From Actinomadura sp. K4S16 (GTDB lineage: Bacteria; Actinomycetota; Actinomycetes; Streptosporangiales; Streptosporangiaceae), in assembly GCF_008327685.1 (NCBI RefSeq), contig NZ_BDDE01000014.1:496001-560000 (forward strand): a stretch of DNA of 64,000 nt, read 5' to 3'. The first letter of the stretch is position 1, and each line of letters starts with the position of its first letter. A program made the position numbers and the translations under genes. Below are positions 30,588-37,916 of the stretch, one piece after another. The notes under the pieces were generated by a model, which was not told the origin of the DNA, made no database searches, and saw nothing but the letters and a program-made list of their open reading frames with translations.

Positions 30588-31394
30588 CTAGTGGACGCCG
30601 CTCGCCAGCAGCGCGTGCGCGGGCAGCGCCACCTTGCCGTCGCCGGCCGCGTACCCGGCGATGATCTCGTCGTAGGCGGCCTTGACGCGGGCGACGGTCG
30701 GCGCGTCCTGCCGCCCGACGATCACGCCGTTCGTGCCGACCCTGGACAGCGCGCCCGTCTCCCACCACTCCTCGGGGTCGACGACGTGCTCCCAGGTCAC
30801 CTCCTCGACCGCGACCTCGCCGAACCCGGCCTCCGCGACCAGCCGCCGGAACGCCGCCGGCTCGCCGTACTCCACGAACGGCGTCTGGGGGATGTCGTCC
30901 GGCCACGGGACGCCGGCCGCCTCGATCGCCTCCCGGACGACCGCGAGGGCGCCGCTGCCCGGCATGACCCAGCAGGTCACCGCCAGCCGGCCGCCCTTGC
31001 GCAGGACGCGCCGCAGCCGGGCCAGCGCCGCGTCGGGGTCGCCCACGTGGTTGATGACGAAGTTGCCGGCGACCGCGTCGAACGTCCCGTCCTCGAACGG
31101 GACCTCGGGCAGGACGGCGACCCGCACGTCGAGCCCGGGGACGTTCCGGCGCGCCGTCTCGGCCATGCCGGGCTCGGCGTCCATGGCCGACACCCGCGCG
31201 CCGCGCCGCACCGCCTCCCGCGAGACGAACCCGGGCCCGGTGCCGACGTCGAGCAGCCGCGTCCCGTCCCGCACCCCGGCCGCGTCCAGCAGCGGATCGA
31301 TCATGTACCGCGTGACGCGGGCGAACCCCCGCTCGTACGCGGGGGCCCGCCCGGCCCACAGCTCCCGCTCGTAAAGATCGAAGTCCATCGTCAC
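30588..31394 (-). CDS. Class I SAM-dependent methyltransferase
   Basis: A 268-residue Rossmann methyltransferase. Motif I is GTRLLDVGTGPGFVSREAVR (about residues 44-63), motif II-like VSAMDAEPGMAETARRNV, motif post-II FEDGTFDAVAGNFVINHVGD, and ALARLRRVLRKGGRLAVTCW is the usual strand-5 region. It resembles UbiE/Methyltransf_11 type enzymes acting on small molecules; the acceptor is unknown. It lies 113 nt from serS on the same strand and 15 nt after the secreted Ig-like gene's stop, so it may share a transcript with neither. Confidence 0.88.
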   Translation of the reverse strand: MTMDFDLYERELWAGRAPAYERGFARVTRYMIDPLLDAAGVRDGTRLLDVGTGPGFVSREAVRRGARVSAMDAEPGMAETARRNVPGLDVRVAVLPEVPFEDGTFDAVAGNFVINHVGDPDAALARLRRVLRKGGRLAVTCWVMPGSGALAVVREAIEAAGVPWPDDIPQTPFVEYGEPAAFRRLVAEAGFGEVAVEEVTWEHVVDPEEWWETGALSRVGTNGVIVGRQDAPTVARVKAAYDEIIAGYAAGDGKVALPAHALLASGVH

Positions 31395-31409
31395 GCCCCG
31401 CAGCCTACG

Positions 31410-32468
31410 TCAGCGGACGTCCACGGCGTCGCCCGGCGAGGTCGAGCCGAGGTAGCCGGAGGTCTCCTTGTAGACCGCCTTCCAGGTGCCGTCCACGGAC
31501 GCCTTGAAGCTCTTCGCGAACCAGCCGCCGGCGTCGGTCTTCGTCGCCGCCACCTGCTTGTACGTCGAGGTGCCGGCGGCCTTGAAGTAGACGTACACGG
31601 GCGCGTTCGGACCCGGGCCGGCCTTGTCCCGGAACCGGTAGAGCTGCCCCTTGACCGTGATCGCCTTGCCCTTCTTCACGGGCTCGGGTGAGGCGTTGAA
31701 GTAGTGCCACTCCGTCCGGTACTTCACGTCGACGTGGTCGACGACGCTGACGGCCGGCGTGTTCAGAACGCTGCCGGGGTAGCGGACGCGCCAGTCCGCG
31801 TCCTTCGTCACGGGCTTGTCCTCGTCGAAGTAGAAGCGCCCCGGCCGCCCCAGGGTCTGGGTCGCCCAGACCTTCCAGGTCTTGCCGTCCAGGGAGTACT
31901 CCAGGTACACGGGCACGTTCGTGCTGTTGGTGTAGTCGGGCCGGATGTCCAGCCGTCCCCGCACGACGATCGGGTCGCGGTACGCGAGCGGCTCCGGCAG
32001 GGCGTCGAACTCGGTGAACACGGAGTCGTTCCGGATGTTCACCGTCCCCAGGTTCACCTGGCTGGCGGTGAGGACATCGTCCTCCAGGACGCGCGCCGTC
32101 ACCGTGCCCGACCTGCCGACCTCCTGCCCGGCGACGAAGAAGGCGCGGAAGGTGCCGTCGTCGGAGGTCCGGACCCGCGTGGCGCCTCCGGGGCCCTTGA
32201 TCTCGTCCGGCACATCGACCTGGACTTCGGCGCCGGCCGCGGGCAGAGCGGACGCCTTCAGGACGACCCTGCCTCGGATGGTCACCGGCGTGGACGGCGC
32301 CACGGTCGACCCCGGCGCCAGCTGCGCCGTGATGGTCGTGGCCTGCTTGTCGACCGTGACGGCGAGGGTCGGGCCGGTCTCGGTCGCGTCGGCGTGGGCG
32401 GTGCCGGGCGCGACGAAGAGCGCGGCGGTGATGGCTGCGGTGGCGAGCAGTGCGGATGATCGACGCAA
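31410..32468 (-). CDS. Secreted Ig-like repeat protein, paralogue A (TTG start)
   Basis: A 352-residue exported protein: signal peptide RRSSALLATAAITAALFVAP-GTAHA cleaved near residue 25, then three beta-rich Ig-like modules with the patterns VTIRGRVVLKASAL, VVRGRLDIRPDYTNSTNVPV and ITVKGQLYRFRDKAG; the last ends with FKASVDGTWKAVYKETSGYL and DAVDVR. The adjacent gene encodes a longer paralogue with the same C-terminal module. The start is read as TTG 32468 because the 5' region aligns base for base with the GTG start of the paralogue, with GGAGAGG at the same distance and the signal peptide in the same place; no ATG or GTG is available. Confidence 0.8.
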   Translation of the reverse strand: MRRSSALLATAAITAALFVAPGTAHADATETGPTLAVTVDKQATTITAQLAPGSTVAPSTPVTIRGRVVLKASALPAAGAEVQVDVPDEIKGPGGATRVRTSDDGTFRAFFVAGQEVGRSGTVTARVLEDDVLTASQVNLGTVNIRNDSVFTEFDALPEPLAYRDPIVVRGRLDIRPDYTNSTNVPVYLEYSLDGKTWKVWATQTLGRPGRFYFDEDKPVTKDADWRVRYPGSVLNTPAVSVVDHVDVKYRTEWHYFNASPEPVKKGKAITVKGQLYRFRDKAGPGPNAPVYVYFKAAGTSTYKQVAATKTDAGGWFAKSFKASVDGTWKAVYKETSGYLGSTSPGDAVDVR

Positions 32469-32530
32469 GGGGAAACCTCTCCACTGATTACTGGTATGGA
32501 GCCTACGTCCAAGATCGACCAGCGGTTGAT
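32469..32530 (-). promoter_or_regulatory. Duplicated 5' control region, copy A
   Basis: The ~60 bp before paralogue A (containing, on the minus strand, GTCGATCTTGG, ACCAGTAATCAGTGGAGAGG) closely matches the region at 34184-34246 before paralogue B. Conservation outside the coding part suggests a shared promoter and ribosome-binding site retained after duplication. Confidence 0.5.
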
Positions 32531-32539
32531 CAATGGCCG

Positions 32540-34183
32540 TTAGCGGACGTCCACGTAGTCGTCCCGGTACGTCTTGGCATAGGTGGACGTGGCCCCGGAG
32601 TAGGCGCGCCAGGTGCCGTCCTTGGTCGCCTTGAAGCCCTTCCGGAACCGGCCGATCCTGTCGGTCGTCTGCTTGCCCATGTAGACCCACTTGGACGATC
32701 CCCTGGGCAGGAAGTAGAAGGTGATCGTCTTGCCGCCGTAGGTGTACCACTTCGAGGTCTGGCGGTAGAGCGTGCCCATCACCGTGACGGTGCCGCCCTT
32801 CTTCACCGGCTCGGGCGCCGCGTTGAAGTCCAGGATCTTCGTCCAGTACCGGACCTCCACGTTGTCGGTCCCGCTGACCGACTGCTCGGTGCTGTCGCTC
32901 TTGGGGACGAGGGCCCGCCAGTAGCCGGTCCGGTCGGCCCTGCCCTCCACGGTGAACCTGCCGTCCCCGGACACGCCGACCTCGCCCTTGGTGCTCCACG
33001 TCTTGCGGTCTGTGGAGAACTGCAGTCGCACGGAGGCGTTGCCGGGGGCGCCGATCCAGCGGCCGTCCGCGAGCTTGGTGAGGACGCGCCCGTACGCCTT
33101 CACGTTCTCGCCCCGGCCGATCGGCTCGGGCGTGGCGTTGAACCCGGTGACGGAGGTCCGGTACGCCACGTTCTGGACGCGCGTCCGCTCCTCGGACCGG
33201 AAGTAGCCGCGGTAGTCGGCGGGCCAGCCGAGGGCGTCCGTCGCGAAGGCGGCCGACCACGCACCGTCCTCGCTCGGGTTGATCGGGAACGTGAAGACGC
33301 CCCCGGCGCCGGTCGTCGCACGGCCCACGGTCGTCCAGACCGGCTCGGGGGACGGCGCGGCGAACTTGATCTCGACCTGCTTGCCCGCGAGGGGCGCCCA
33401 GACGCCGCCGCGGTCCTCGCGTTCCAGCCTCCCGGTCAGGTCGACCTGGTCGCCCGCGACGAGGTGCTCGGGCACGCTCACCGTGATCCGCGTGTTCAGC
33501 TTCCGCATGGCGACGGAGGTCCGCTCGCTCTCGGCGGGCCGGTAGAGGAAGGAGCCGCGGTAGACGAGGCTCATCCGGAGGTACTCGCTGGAGAAGGAGG
33601 CCTTCCCCTCCACCCTGCCGTCCGCGTCGGTGACCGCGGGGGTGCTCCGGCCGTCCTCCGCGACCAGGCGCAGCGTCTCACCCGCGACGGGCACCGGATC
33701 GCCGTTGGCGGCCCTGCTCGTCAACCGCCCCCGGAAGGTCACCCAGGGGTTCTCGATGTCGACGACCTGCGGGGTCACCTCGAAGTCGCTGATCACCGTG
33801 TCGGCGCCATTGTCGATGGTGGCGCGGTGGCGGGCCAGGACGGTCTGCTCGGCGTTCGTCAGCTCGACGTTCACCCACCAGCGGCCGGGGTCGACGGCGA
33901 CCGCCGTCCTGGTCCGCCAGACGCCGTTCTTCGCGGTGCCCTCGACCAGCTCGAAGTCGTCCGCGGTGAGCGGCGTCGCGGTTCCGCCCTCGTAGGGTTC
34001 CGTGACGGCGCGCACCTCGGTGATGTCCAGTCCCGACTCCGCCGCCACCTCGATCTTCGTGGTGGCGCCCGGCGACAGCAGGCGGGTGCTGAGCAGCCGC
34101 AGGGGCTCCATCGCGTCCGCCGGGACCGCGGCGAGGGAGAACGTCACGGCCACGGCCGTGACGAGGGCGAGCAATCGGCGCAC
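32540..34183 (-). CDS. Secreted Ig-like repeat protein, paralogue B
   Basis: A 547-residue exported protein. The signal peptide RRLLALVTAVAVTFSLAAVP-ADA is followed by four to five Ig-like modules: an N-terminal one (LLSTRLLSPGATTKIEVAAE), VVDIENPWVTFRGRLTSRAA, RITVSVPEHLVAGDQVDLTG, IGRGENVKAYGRVLTKLADG and VKKGGTVTVMGTLYRQTSKW, each followed by a strand pair with SDGRW-, or GRF-type turns. The C-terminal module is closely related to that of paralogue A (GRFRKGFKATKDGTWRAYSG, DDYVDVR). Such modules occur in actinobacterial surface proteins and bind ligands or act as spacers. GTG 34183 follows GGAGAGG. Probably cell-surface or secreted; function unknown. Confidence 0.8.
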   Translation of the reverse strand: MRRLLALVTAVAVTFSLAAVPADAMEPLRLLSTRLLSPGATTKIEVAAESGLDITEVRAVTEPYEGGTATPLTADDFELVEGTAKNGVWRTRTAVAVDPGRWWVNVELTNAEQTVLARHRATIDNGADTVISDFEVTPQVVDIENPWVTFRGRLTSRAANGDPVPVAGETLRLVAEDGRSTPAVTDADGRVEGKASFSSEYLRMSLVYRGSFLYRPAESERTSVAMRKLNTRITVSVPEHLVAGDQVDLTGRLEREDRGGVWAPLAGKQVEIKFAAPSPEPVWTTVGRATTGAGGVFTFPINPSEDGAWSAAFATDALGWPADYRGYFRSEERTRVQNVAYRTSVTGFNATPEPIGRGENVKAYGRVLTKLADGRWIGAPGNASVRLQFSTDRKTWSTKGEVGVSGDGRFTVEGRADRTGYWRALVPKSDSTEQSVSGTDNVEVRYWTKILDFNAAPEPVKKGGTVTVMGTLYRQTSKWYTYGGKTITFYFLPRGSSKWVYMGKQTTDRIGRFRKGFKATKDGTWRAYSGATSTYAKTYRDDYVDVR

Positions 34184-34246
34184 GGGACGACCTCTCCACT
34201 GTTCACTGGTGTGAAGAGGACGCCCAAGATCGACAACCGGTTGCCC
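34184..34246 (-). promoter_or_regulatory. Duplicated 5' control region, copy B
   Basis: Minus-strand segment with GTCGATCTTGG and ACCAGTGAACAGTGGAGAGG, homologous to 32469-32530. Likely promoter plus Shine-Dalgarno of paralogue B. Confidence 0.5.
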
Positions 34247-34300
34247 CCGCGGCGGCGCTGAATGATCTCGGTTGCGTCACGCCCGGGAAGGCGCCGCCGA

Positions 34301-34942
34301 TCAGGCGTTCGCGTCCGCCCAGGCCTGGTCGAGGACCTGGGCGAACGTCTCGGTGGGCTGGGCGCCCGAGACGCCGTAGCGGCGGTCGATGACGAAGAAG
34401 GGCACGCCGTTGGCGCCGATGTCGCGGGCGGCGCGCTGCTCGGCGTCCACCTCCGAGGCGAACTCCCCGGACGCGAGCACCTCGCGCGCCTCGGCCGGGT
34501 CCAGGCCCGCCTCGGCCACGATGTCCACGAGCGTGTCGCGGTCGAACACCGGACGCCCGTCGGTGAAGTACGCCTTGAACAGGGCCTCCACGACGGCGCC
34601 CTGCACACCGCGGCGGCCCGCGAGGTGGACGAGGCGGTGCGCGTCGAGAGTGTTGCCCGCACGGCGGCCTTCGAGGCGGTACTCCAGGCCCGCCGCGGCG
34701 GCGCGCTGCTCCATCTCCCGGTTCTTCTCCACGGCCTCGGCTCGCGTCATGCCGTACTTCTCGGCCAGCATGTCGGCCACGTCGACCGTCTCGCCCTGCG
34801 GGAACGAGGGGTCGAGCTGGAAGGCGCGGTAGACCACCTCGACCTGGTCCCGGTGCTGGAACCCCTCCAGCGCCCGCTCGAAATGCCGCTTGCCGAGGTA
34901 GCACCACGGGCACACGACGTCGGCCCAGATCTCAACACGCAC
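34301..34942 (-). CDS. DsbA/FrnE family thiol oxidoreductase
   Basis: A 213-residue cytoplasmic DsbA-like protein. The thioredoxin-fold redox motif is DVVCPWCYLGKRHFERALEG (CPWC at about residues 11-14), the helical insertion spans ~65-165 (MTRAEAVEKNREMEQRAAAA, NTLDAHRLVHLAGRRGVQGA) and the cis-proline loop is GANGVPFFVIDRRYGVSGAQ. FrnE-like members act as isomerases or oxidoreductases in polyketide pathways and stress resistance. No signal peptide. Lies 64 nt from pheA on the same strand; functional link not obvious. Confidence 0.92.
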   Translation of the reverse strand: MRVEIWADVVCPWCYLGKRHFERALEGFQHRDQVEVVYRAFQLDPSFPQGETVDVADMLAEKYGMTRAEAVEKNREMEQRAAAAGLEYRLEGRRAGNTLDAHRLVHLAGRRGVQGAVVEALFKAYFTDGRPVFDRDTLVDIVAEAGLDPAEAREVLASGEFASEVDAEQRAARDIGANGVPFFVIDRRYGVSGAQPTETFAQVLDQAWADANA

Positions 34943-35006
34943 AGGGATACCTCTCTCAGGACGGTCAACCGTGCCAACACGTCCCCGGCGCGTTTGATTT
35001 CCGAGC

Positions 35007-35945
35007 TCAGGGGCGCCCGTGGCGGATGCCGGTGAGCCAGGCCGCCGCCTCGGTGAAGTCGGCGTCGTGGGTGCCGCGCCGGATCTCGGGGCGGACCTCG
35101 TCGGCGCGGGCGTACGAGCCGACGAAGCGGACGTCGGCGCAGATGCGGCGCAGGCCCATCAGTGCCTCGCCCACGCGGGCGTCGGTGACGTGGCCCTCGA
35201 AGTCCATCCAGAACAGGTAGGAGCCGAGACCCGCGCCGGTGGGCCGGGACTGGATCAGCGTGAGGTTGATGCCGCGGACGGAGAACTCGGTGAGGATCTC
35301 CAGCAGGGCGCCCGGGTGGTCCTCGCCGATGAACGCGACGACGGTCGTCTTGTCCATGCCGGTGGGCGGCGGCGGGGGGCAGGGGCGGTGCAGGACGACG
35401 AAGCGGGTGACGGCGTCGGCGACGTCGTGGATGTCCTCGGCGAGGACGGACAGGCCGTAGCGGGGGGCTGCGAACGAGCCGGCGAGGGCGGCGTCGTAGT
35501 GGCCGTCGGCGACGTGCTGGGCGGCCTCGGCGTTGGAGGTCGCGGCGCGCCATTCGGCGTCCGGGACGTTCTCCTGCAGCCAGCGGCGGCACTGCGGCTG
35601 CGCGATCGGGTGCGACGCGACGGTCTTGATGTCGTCCAGCGCGGTGCCGGGGCGTACGAGGAGGGCGAACGAGACCGGCAGGTGGATCTCGCCGACGATC
35701 TGGAGGGGCTCGCCGGTCGCCAGCTCGTCCAGCGTGGTGGGGACCGAGCCCTCGACGGAGTTCTCCAGGGCGACGACGGCCGTGTCGGCCTCTCCGCGGC
35801 GAAGGGCTTCGAGGGCGGCCGGGACGGTCGCGTACGGGATGTGCTCGCCTTCGGCGGCGCCGGGGAGGGTGAGCAGCGCGGCCTCGGTGAAGGTGCCCCG
35901 CGGACCCAGGTAGGCGTAGCGCGCTGGCCTGTCGTCTGCGGTCAC
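35007..35945 (-). CDS. pheA: Prephenate dehydratase
   Basis: A 312-residue monofunctional prephenate dehydratase, the phenylalanine-branch enzyme converting prephenate to phenylpyruvate. The N-terminal AYLGPRGTFTEAALLTLPGA and VPAALEALRRGEADTAVVAL, then ENSVEGSVPTTLDELATG, form the catalytic domain, with the essential Thr in the VTRFVVL motif. The ACT domain starts at ~192 (KTTVVAFIGEDHPGALLEIL); its NLTLIQSRPTG carries QSRP in place of the common ESRP phenylalanine-binding motif. Feedback regulation by Phe is therefore probable but with a variant site. No chorismate mutase domain. GTG 35945 or the Met seen just downstream are both usable. Confidence 0.95.
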   Translation of the reverse strand: MTADDRPARYAYLGPRGTFTEAALLTLPGAAEGEHIPYATVPAALEALRRGEADTAVVALENSVEGSVPTTLDELATGEPLQIVGEIHLPVSFALLVRPGTALDDIKTVASHPIAQPQCRRWLQENVPDAEWRAATSNAEAAQHVADGHYDAALAGSFAAPRYGLSVLAEDIHDVADAVTRFVVLHRPCPPPPPTGMDKTTVVAFIGEDHPGALLEILTEFSVRGINLTLIQSRPTGAGLGSYLFWMDFEGHVTDARVGEALMGLRRICADVRFVGSYARADEVRPEIRRGTHDADFTEAAAWLTGIRHGRP

Positions 35946-36072
35946 GGGATCCCCCGGGTACGTGTTTCGGCGGTGCGGAAGTTTCGGCTGTGCGGAAGCC
36001 GCCTTGCGGCAAGGCGAGAACCCCGAGTCTACCGTCCGGCGGGCGGCCGCCTCGGGCGCCGTTCGGGCGTGC

Positions 36073-36531
36073 TCAGGCGCGGGCCGTGGACGTGCGGGCG
36101 CCGTTGCCGAAGTCGGGCAGCGGGTCGTCCATCGAGACGACGGGGCCCTTGCCGAGCCGGGCGGCCCGCAGGACCTGGTTCTCCTCGGGGGAGAGCGTCT
36201 CGACGGCGTGCCCGCCCTGGACGGCCTTGGCGTACGTCCGCGTCTCGGTCCGCCCGTTGATGGAGCTGACCACCACCCCGTCGCCGACCGCGTTGATCAG
36301 CGCGAGGGAGAAGGACCGGTGCCCGGACATCTCCTTGAGCGCGTCGTAGTGGACGATGGCGAGGTCGCGCAGGGCGCGCTCGTCGACCTCGCCGCTCGCG
36401 ACCTGGAGCTGGCGCCTCAGCATTTCCCCGCACTCGTCGACGACCTGGTTGACCCGGTTGTGCGCGACCACCGCGATGGAGAGCCCCGCAACCCCGGCGA
36501 CCAGGCCAGCGACGGCCACCGCGACAAGCAT
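36073..36531 (-). CDS. DUF4446 family membrane-anchored protein
   Basis: A 152-residue protein with an N-terminal membrane helix (VAVAVAGLVAGVAGLSIAVV, residues 3-22), a short helical linker (NRVNQVVDECGEMLRRQLQV) and a compact domain ALRDLAIVHYDALKEMSGHR, SFSLALINAVGDGVVVSSIN, GRTETRTYAKAVQGGHAVET, LSPEENQVLRAARLG. This is the DUF4446 pattern, a conserved protein of unknown function in Gram-positive bacteria usually located near pheA/serS. The start codon shares a base with the stop of the GT87-type gene (TGATG), so translation is coupled. Confidence 0.9.
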   Translation of the reverse strand: MLVAVAVAGLVAGVAGLSIAVVAHNRVNQVVDECGEMLRRQLQVASGEVDERALRDLAIVHYDALKEMSGHRSFSLALINAVGDGVVVSSINGRTETRTYAKAVQGGHAVETLSPEENQVLRAARLGKGPVVSMDDPLPDFGNGARTSTARA

Positions 36532-37862
36532 CACGGGCCGAGCGTACCCAGGCCGACCTGCCGTTGCGAAGGATCTCGGGGGTGGTCGTCCGGATCGAGC
36601 CGTCTGACCAGCCACGTTCCGAGAACCATGATCGACACGAGTGCCGCGATGCCGAACGAGTCGCGCAGGACCTGCCCCGCGAAAACCGTTGCGGCGGAAT
36701 GATCTGGGCCGATCAGTCCGCGCGCCCACCACGGGAGCGGGAACAGGAACAGCAGCCAGAGGCCGAACGCGACCAGACATCTTCGCGTGTCGCGCCCGTC
36801 CCCCACCAGAGCCCCGATTACCGCGATCATCCAGACGAGGTGGTGGATCCACCCCACGGGGGACAGGACGACGGACAGCAGCCCGACGATCGCGACCCCG
36901 GCGAGCAGGAGGCTGTAGGCGTCCGCGCCGGTCGCGGCGTCGGCGGCGAGCGTCGCCCGGCGCGCCCAGGCGAAGCCGAACCAGGCGGCGACCAGCGCCA
37001 GGGCCAGCCACACCAGCGTCCGGGCGGGCCCCTCGTCCAGGATGCGGGCCACGATCCCGTGGATCGCCTGGTTGGTGGTGCCGTCGACCGCGCCCGTCCG
37101 GTCGCCGCCCTCCAGCAGCGCCCCGAACCAGTAGCCGGACGAGTCGGACGGCAGCAGCGCGAACCCGCCGAGCGTGGCGACGACGGCGGTCAGCACGGCG
37201 TTGCCCAGCGCCTCCCGCCGTCCGGTGATCAGGAAGTAGACGAGGAAGACGCCCGGCACCAGCTTGATCGCCAGGGCGAGGCCGACGAGCATGCCGCGCG
37301 GCCAGCGGGCGGTGCGGGCGCAGCAGTCGGCCAGGCACATGGCCAGCAGGAACAGCCCGACCTGCCCGAACCTGACCTGGTCGCGGACGGGGTCGAGCCA
37401 CGTCGCCGCCGCGACCAGGACCCCGGCGGTGAGCGGCGCCCAGCGCCCCGTCCGGCGGATGAGGTCGCGGAAGGCGTAGCAGACGACGATCACGAGCGCG
37501 GCGTAGATCAGCCCCGTCCACGCCCACTGGGCCGCGAGCCAGGGCAGCAGGGTGAACGGGACCGCCAGGACGGCGGCGATCGGCGGGTAGGTGAAGGGGA
37601 GCAGCTGCGGCGGCTGGGTGAGGAAGTCGTAGAGCGGCGCGCCCCGCAGGACGGCCAGCCCGCCCTCCCGGTAGACCTCCAGGTCGACGAGGCGCTGGTC
37701 GGGCTGGTTGCCGAGCCACCGGTGGACGACCGGCGCGGCGGCGGCCACGGCGACGGCGATCCCGGCGAGCAGGATCAGCAGGTCGCGGGGGCTCCGCCTG
37801 GCGGGGGCTCCGGCCGCCTCGCCGGGGGAGTCGCGGGCATCCCGCGCGATGAGACCGTCCAC
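36531..37862 (-). CDS. GT87-family polyprenol-phosphate mannosyltransferase-like protein
   Basis: A 443-residue GT-C type integral membrane glycosyltransferase with about 10-11 hydrophobic helices. After a short cytoplasmic start, the first helix is LLILLAGIAVAVAAAAPVVH; the first extracellular loop has QRLVDLEVYREGGLAVLRGA, with the acidic D-x-E motif typical of GT87 (DUF2029) mannosyltransferases, and PPQLLPFTYPPIAAVLA follows. Later helices show WLDPVRDQVRFGQVGLFLLA and WIHHLVWMIAVIG. Family members add mannose from polyprenyl-phosphate mannose to lipomannan-like glycolipids. GTG 37862 is 54 nt from a divergent gene, so the two promoters are packed together. Confidence 0.85.
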   Translation of the reverse strand: MDGLIARDARDSPGEAAGAPARRSPRDLLILLAGIAVAVAAAAPVVHRWLGNQPDQRLVDLEVYREGGLAVLRGAPLYDFLTQPPQLLPFTYPPIAAVLAVPFTLLPWLAAQWAWTGLIYAALVIVVCYAFRDLIRRTGRWAPLTAGVLVAAATWLDPVRDQVRFGQVGLFLLAMCLADCCARTARWPRGMLVGLALAIKLVPGVFLVYFLITGRREALGNAVLTAVVATLGGFALLPSDSSGYWFGALLEGGDRTGAVDGTTNQAIHGIVARILDEGPARTLVWLALALVAAWFGFAWARRATLAADAATGADAYSLLLAGVAIVGLLSVVLSPVGWIHHLVWMIAVIGALVGDGRDTRRCLVAFGLWLLFLFPLPWWARGLIGPDHSAATVFAGQVLRDSFGIAALVSIMVLGTWLVRRLDPDDHPRDPSQRQVGLGTLGP

Positions 37863-37916
37863 AGCCCGCAGGATATGGCCCCTGCCCGGTGGTAGGGCTC
37901 TTGTAACCTGAACGCC

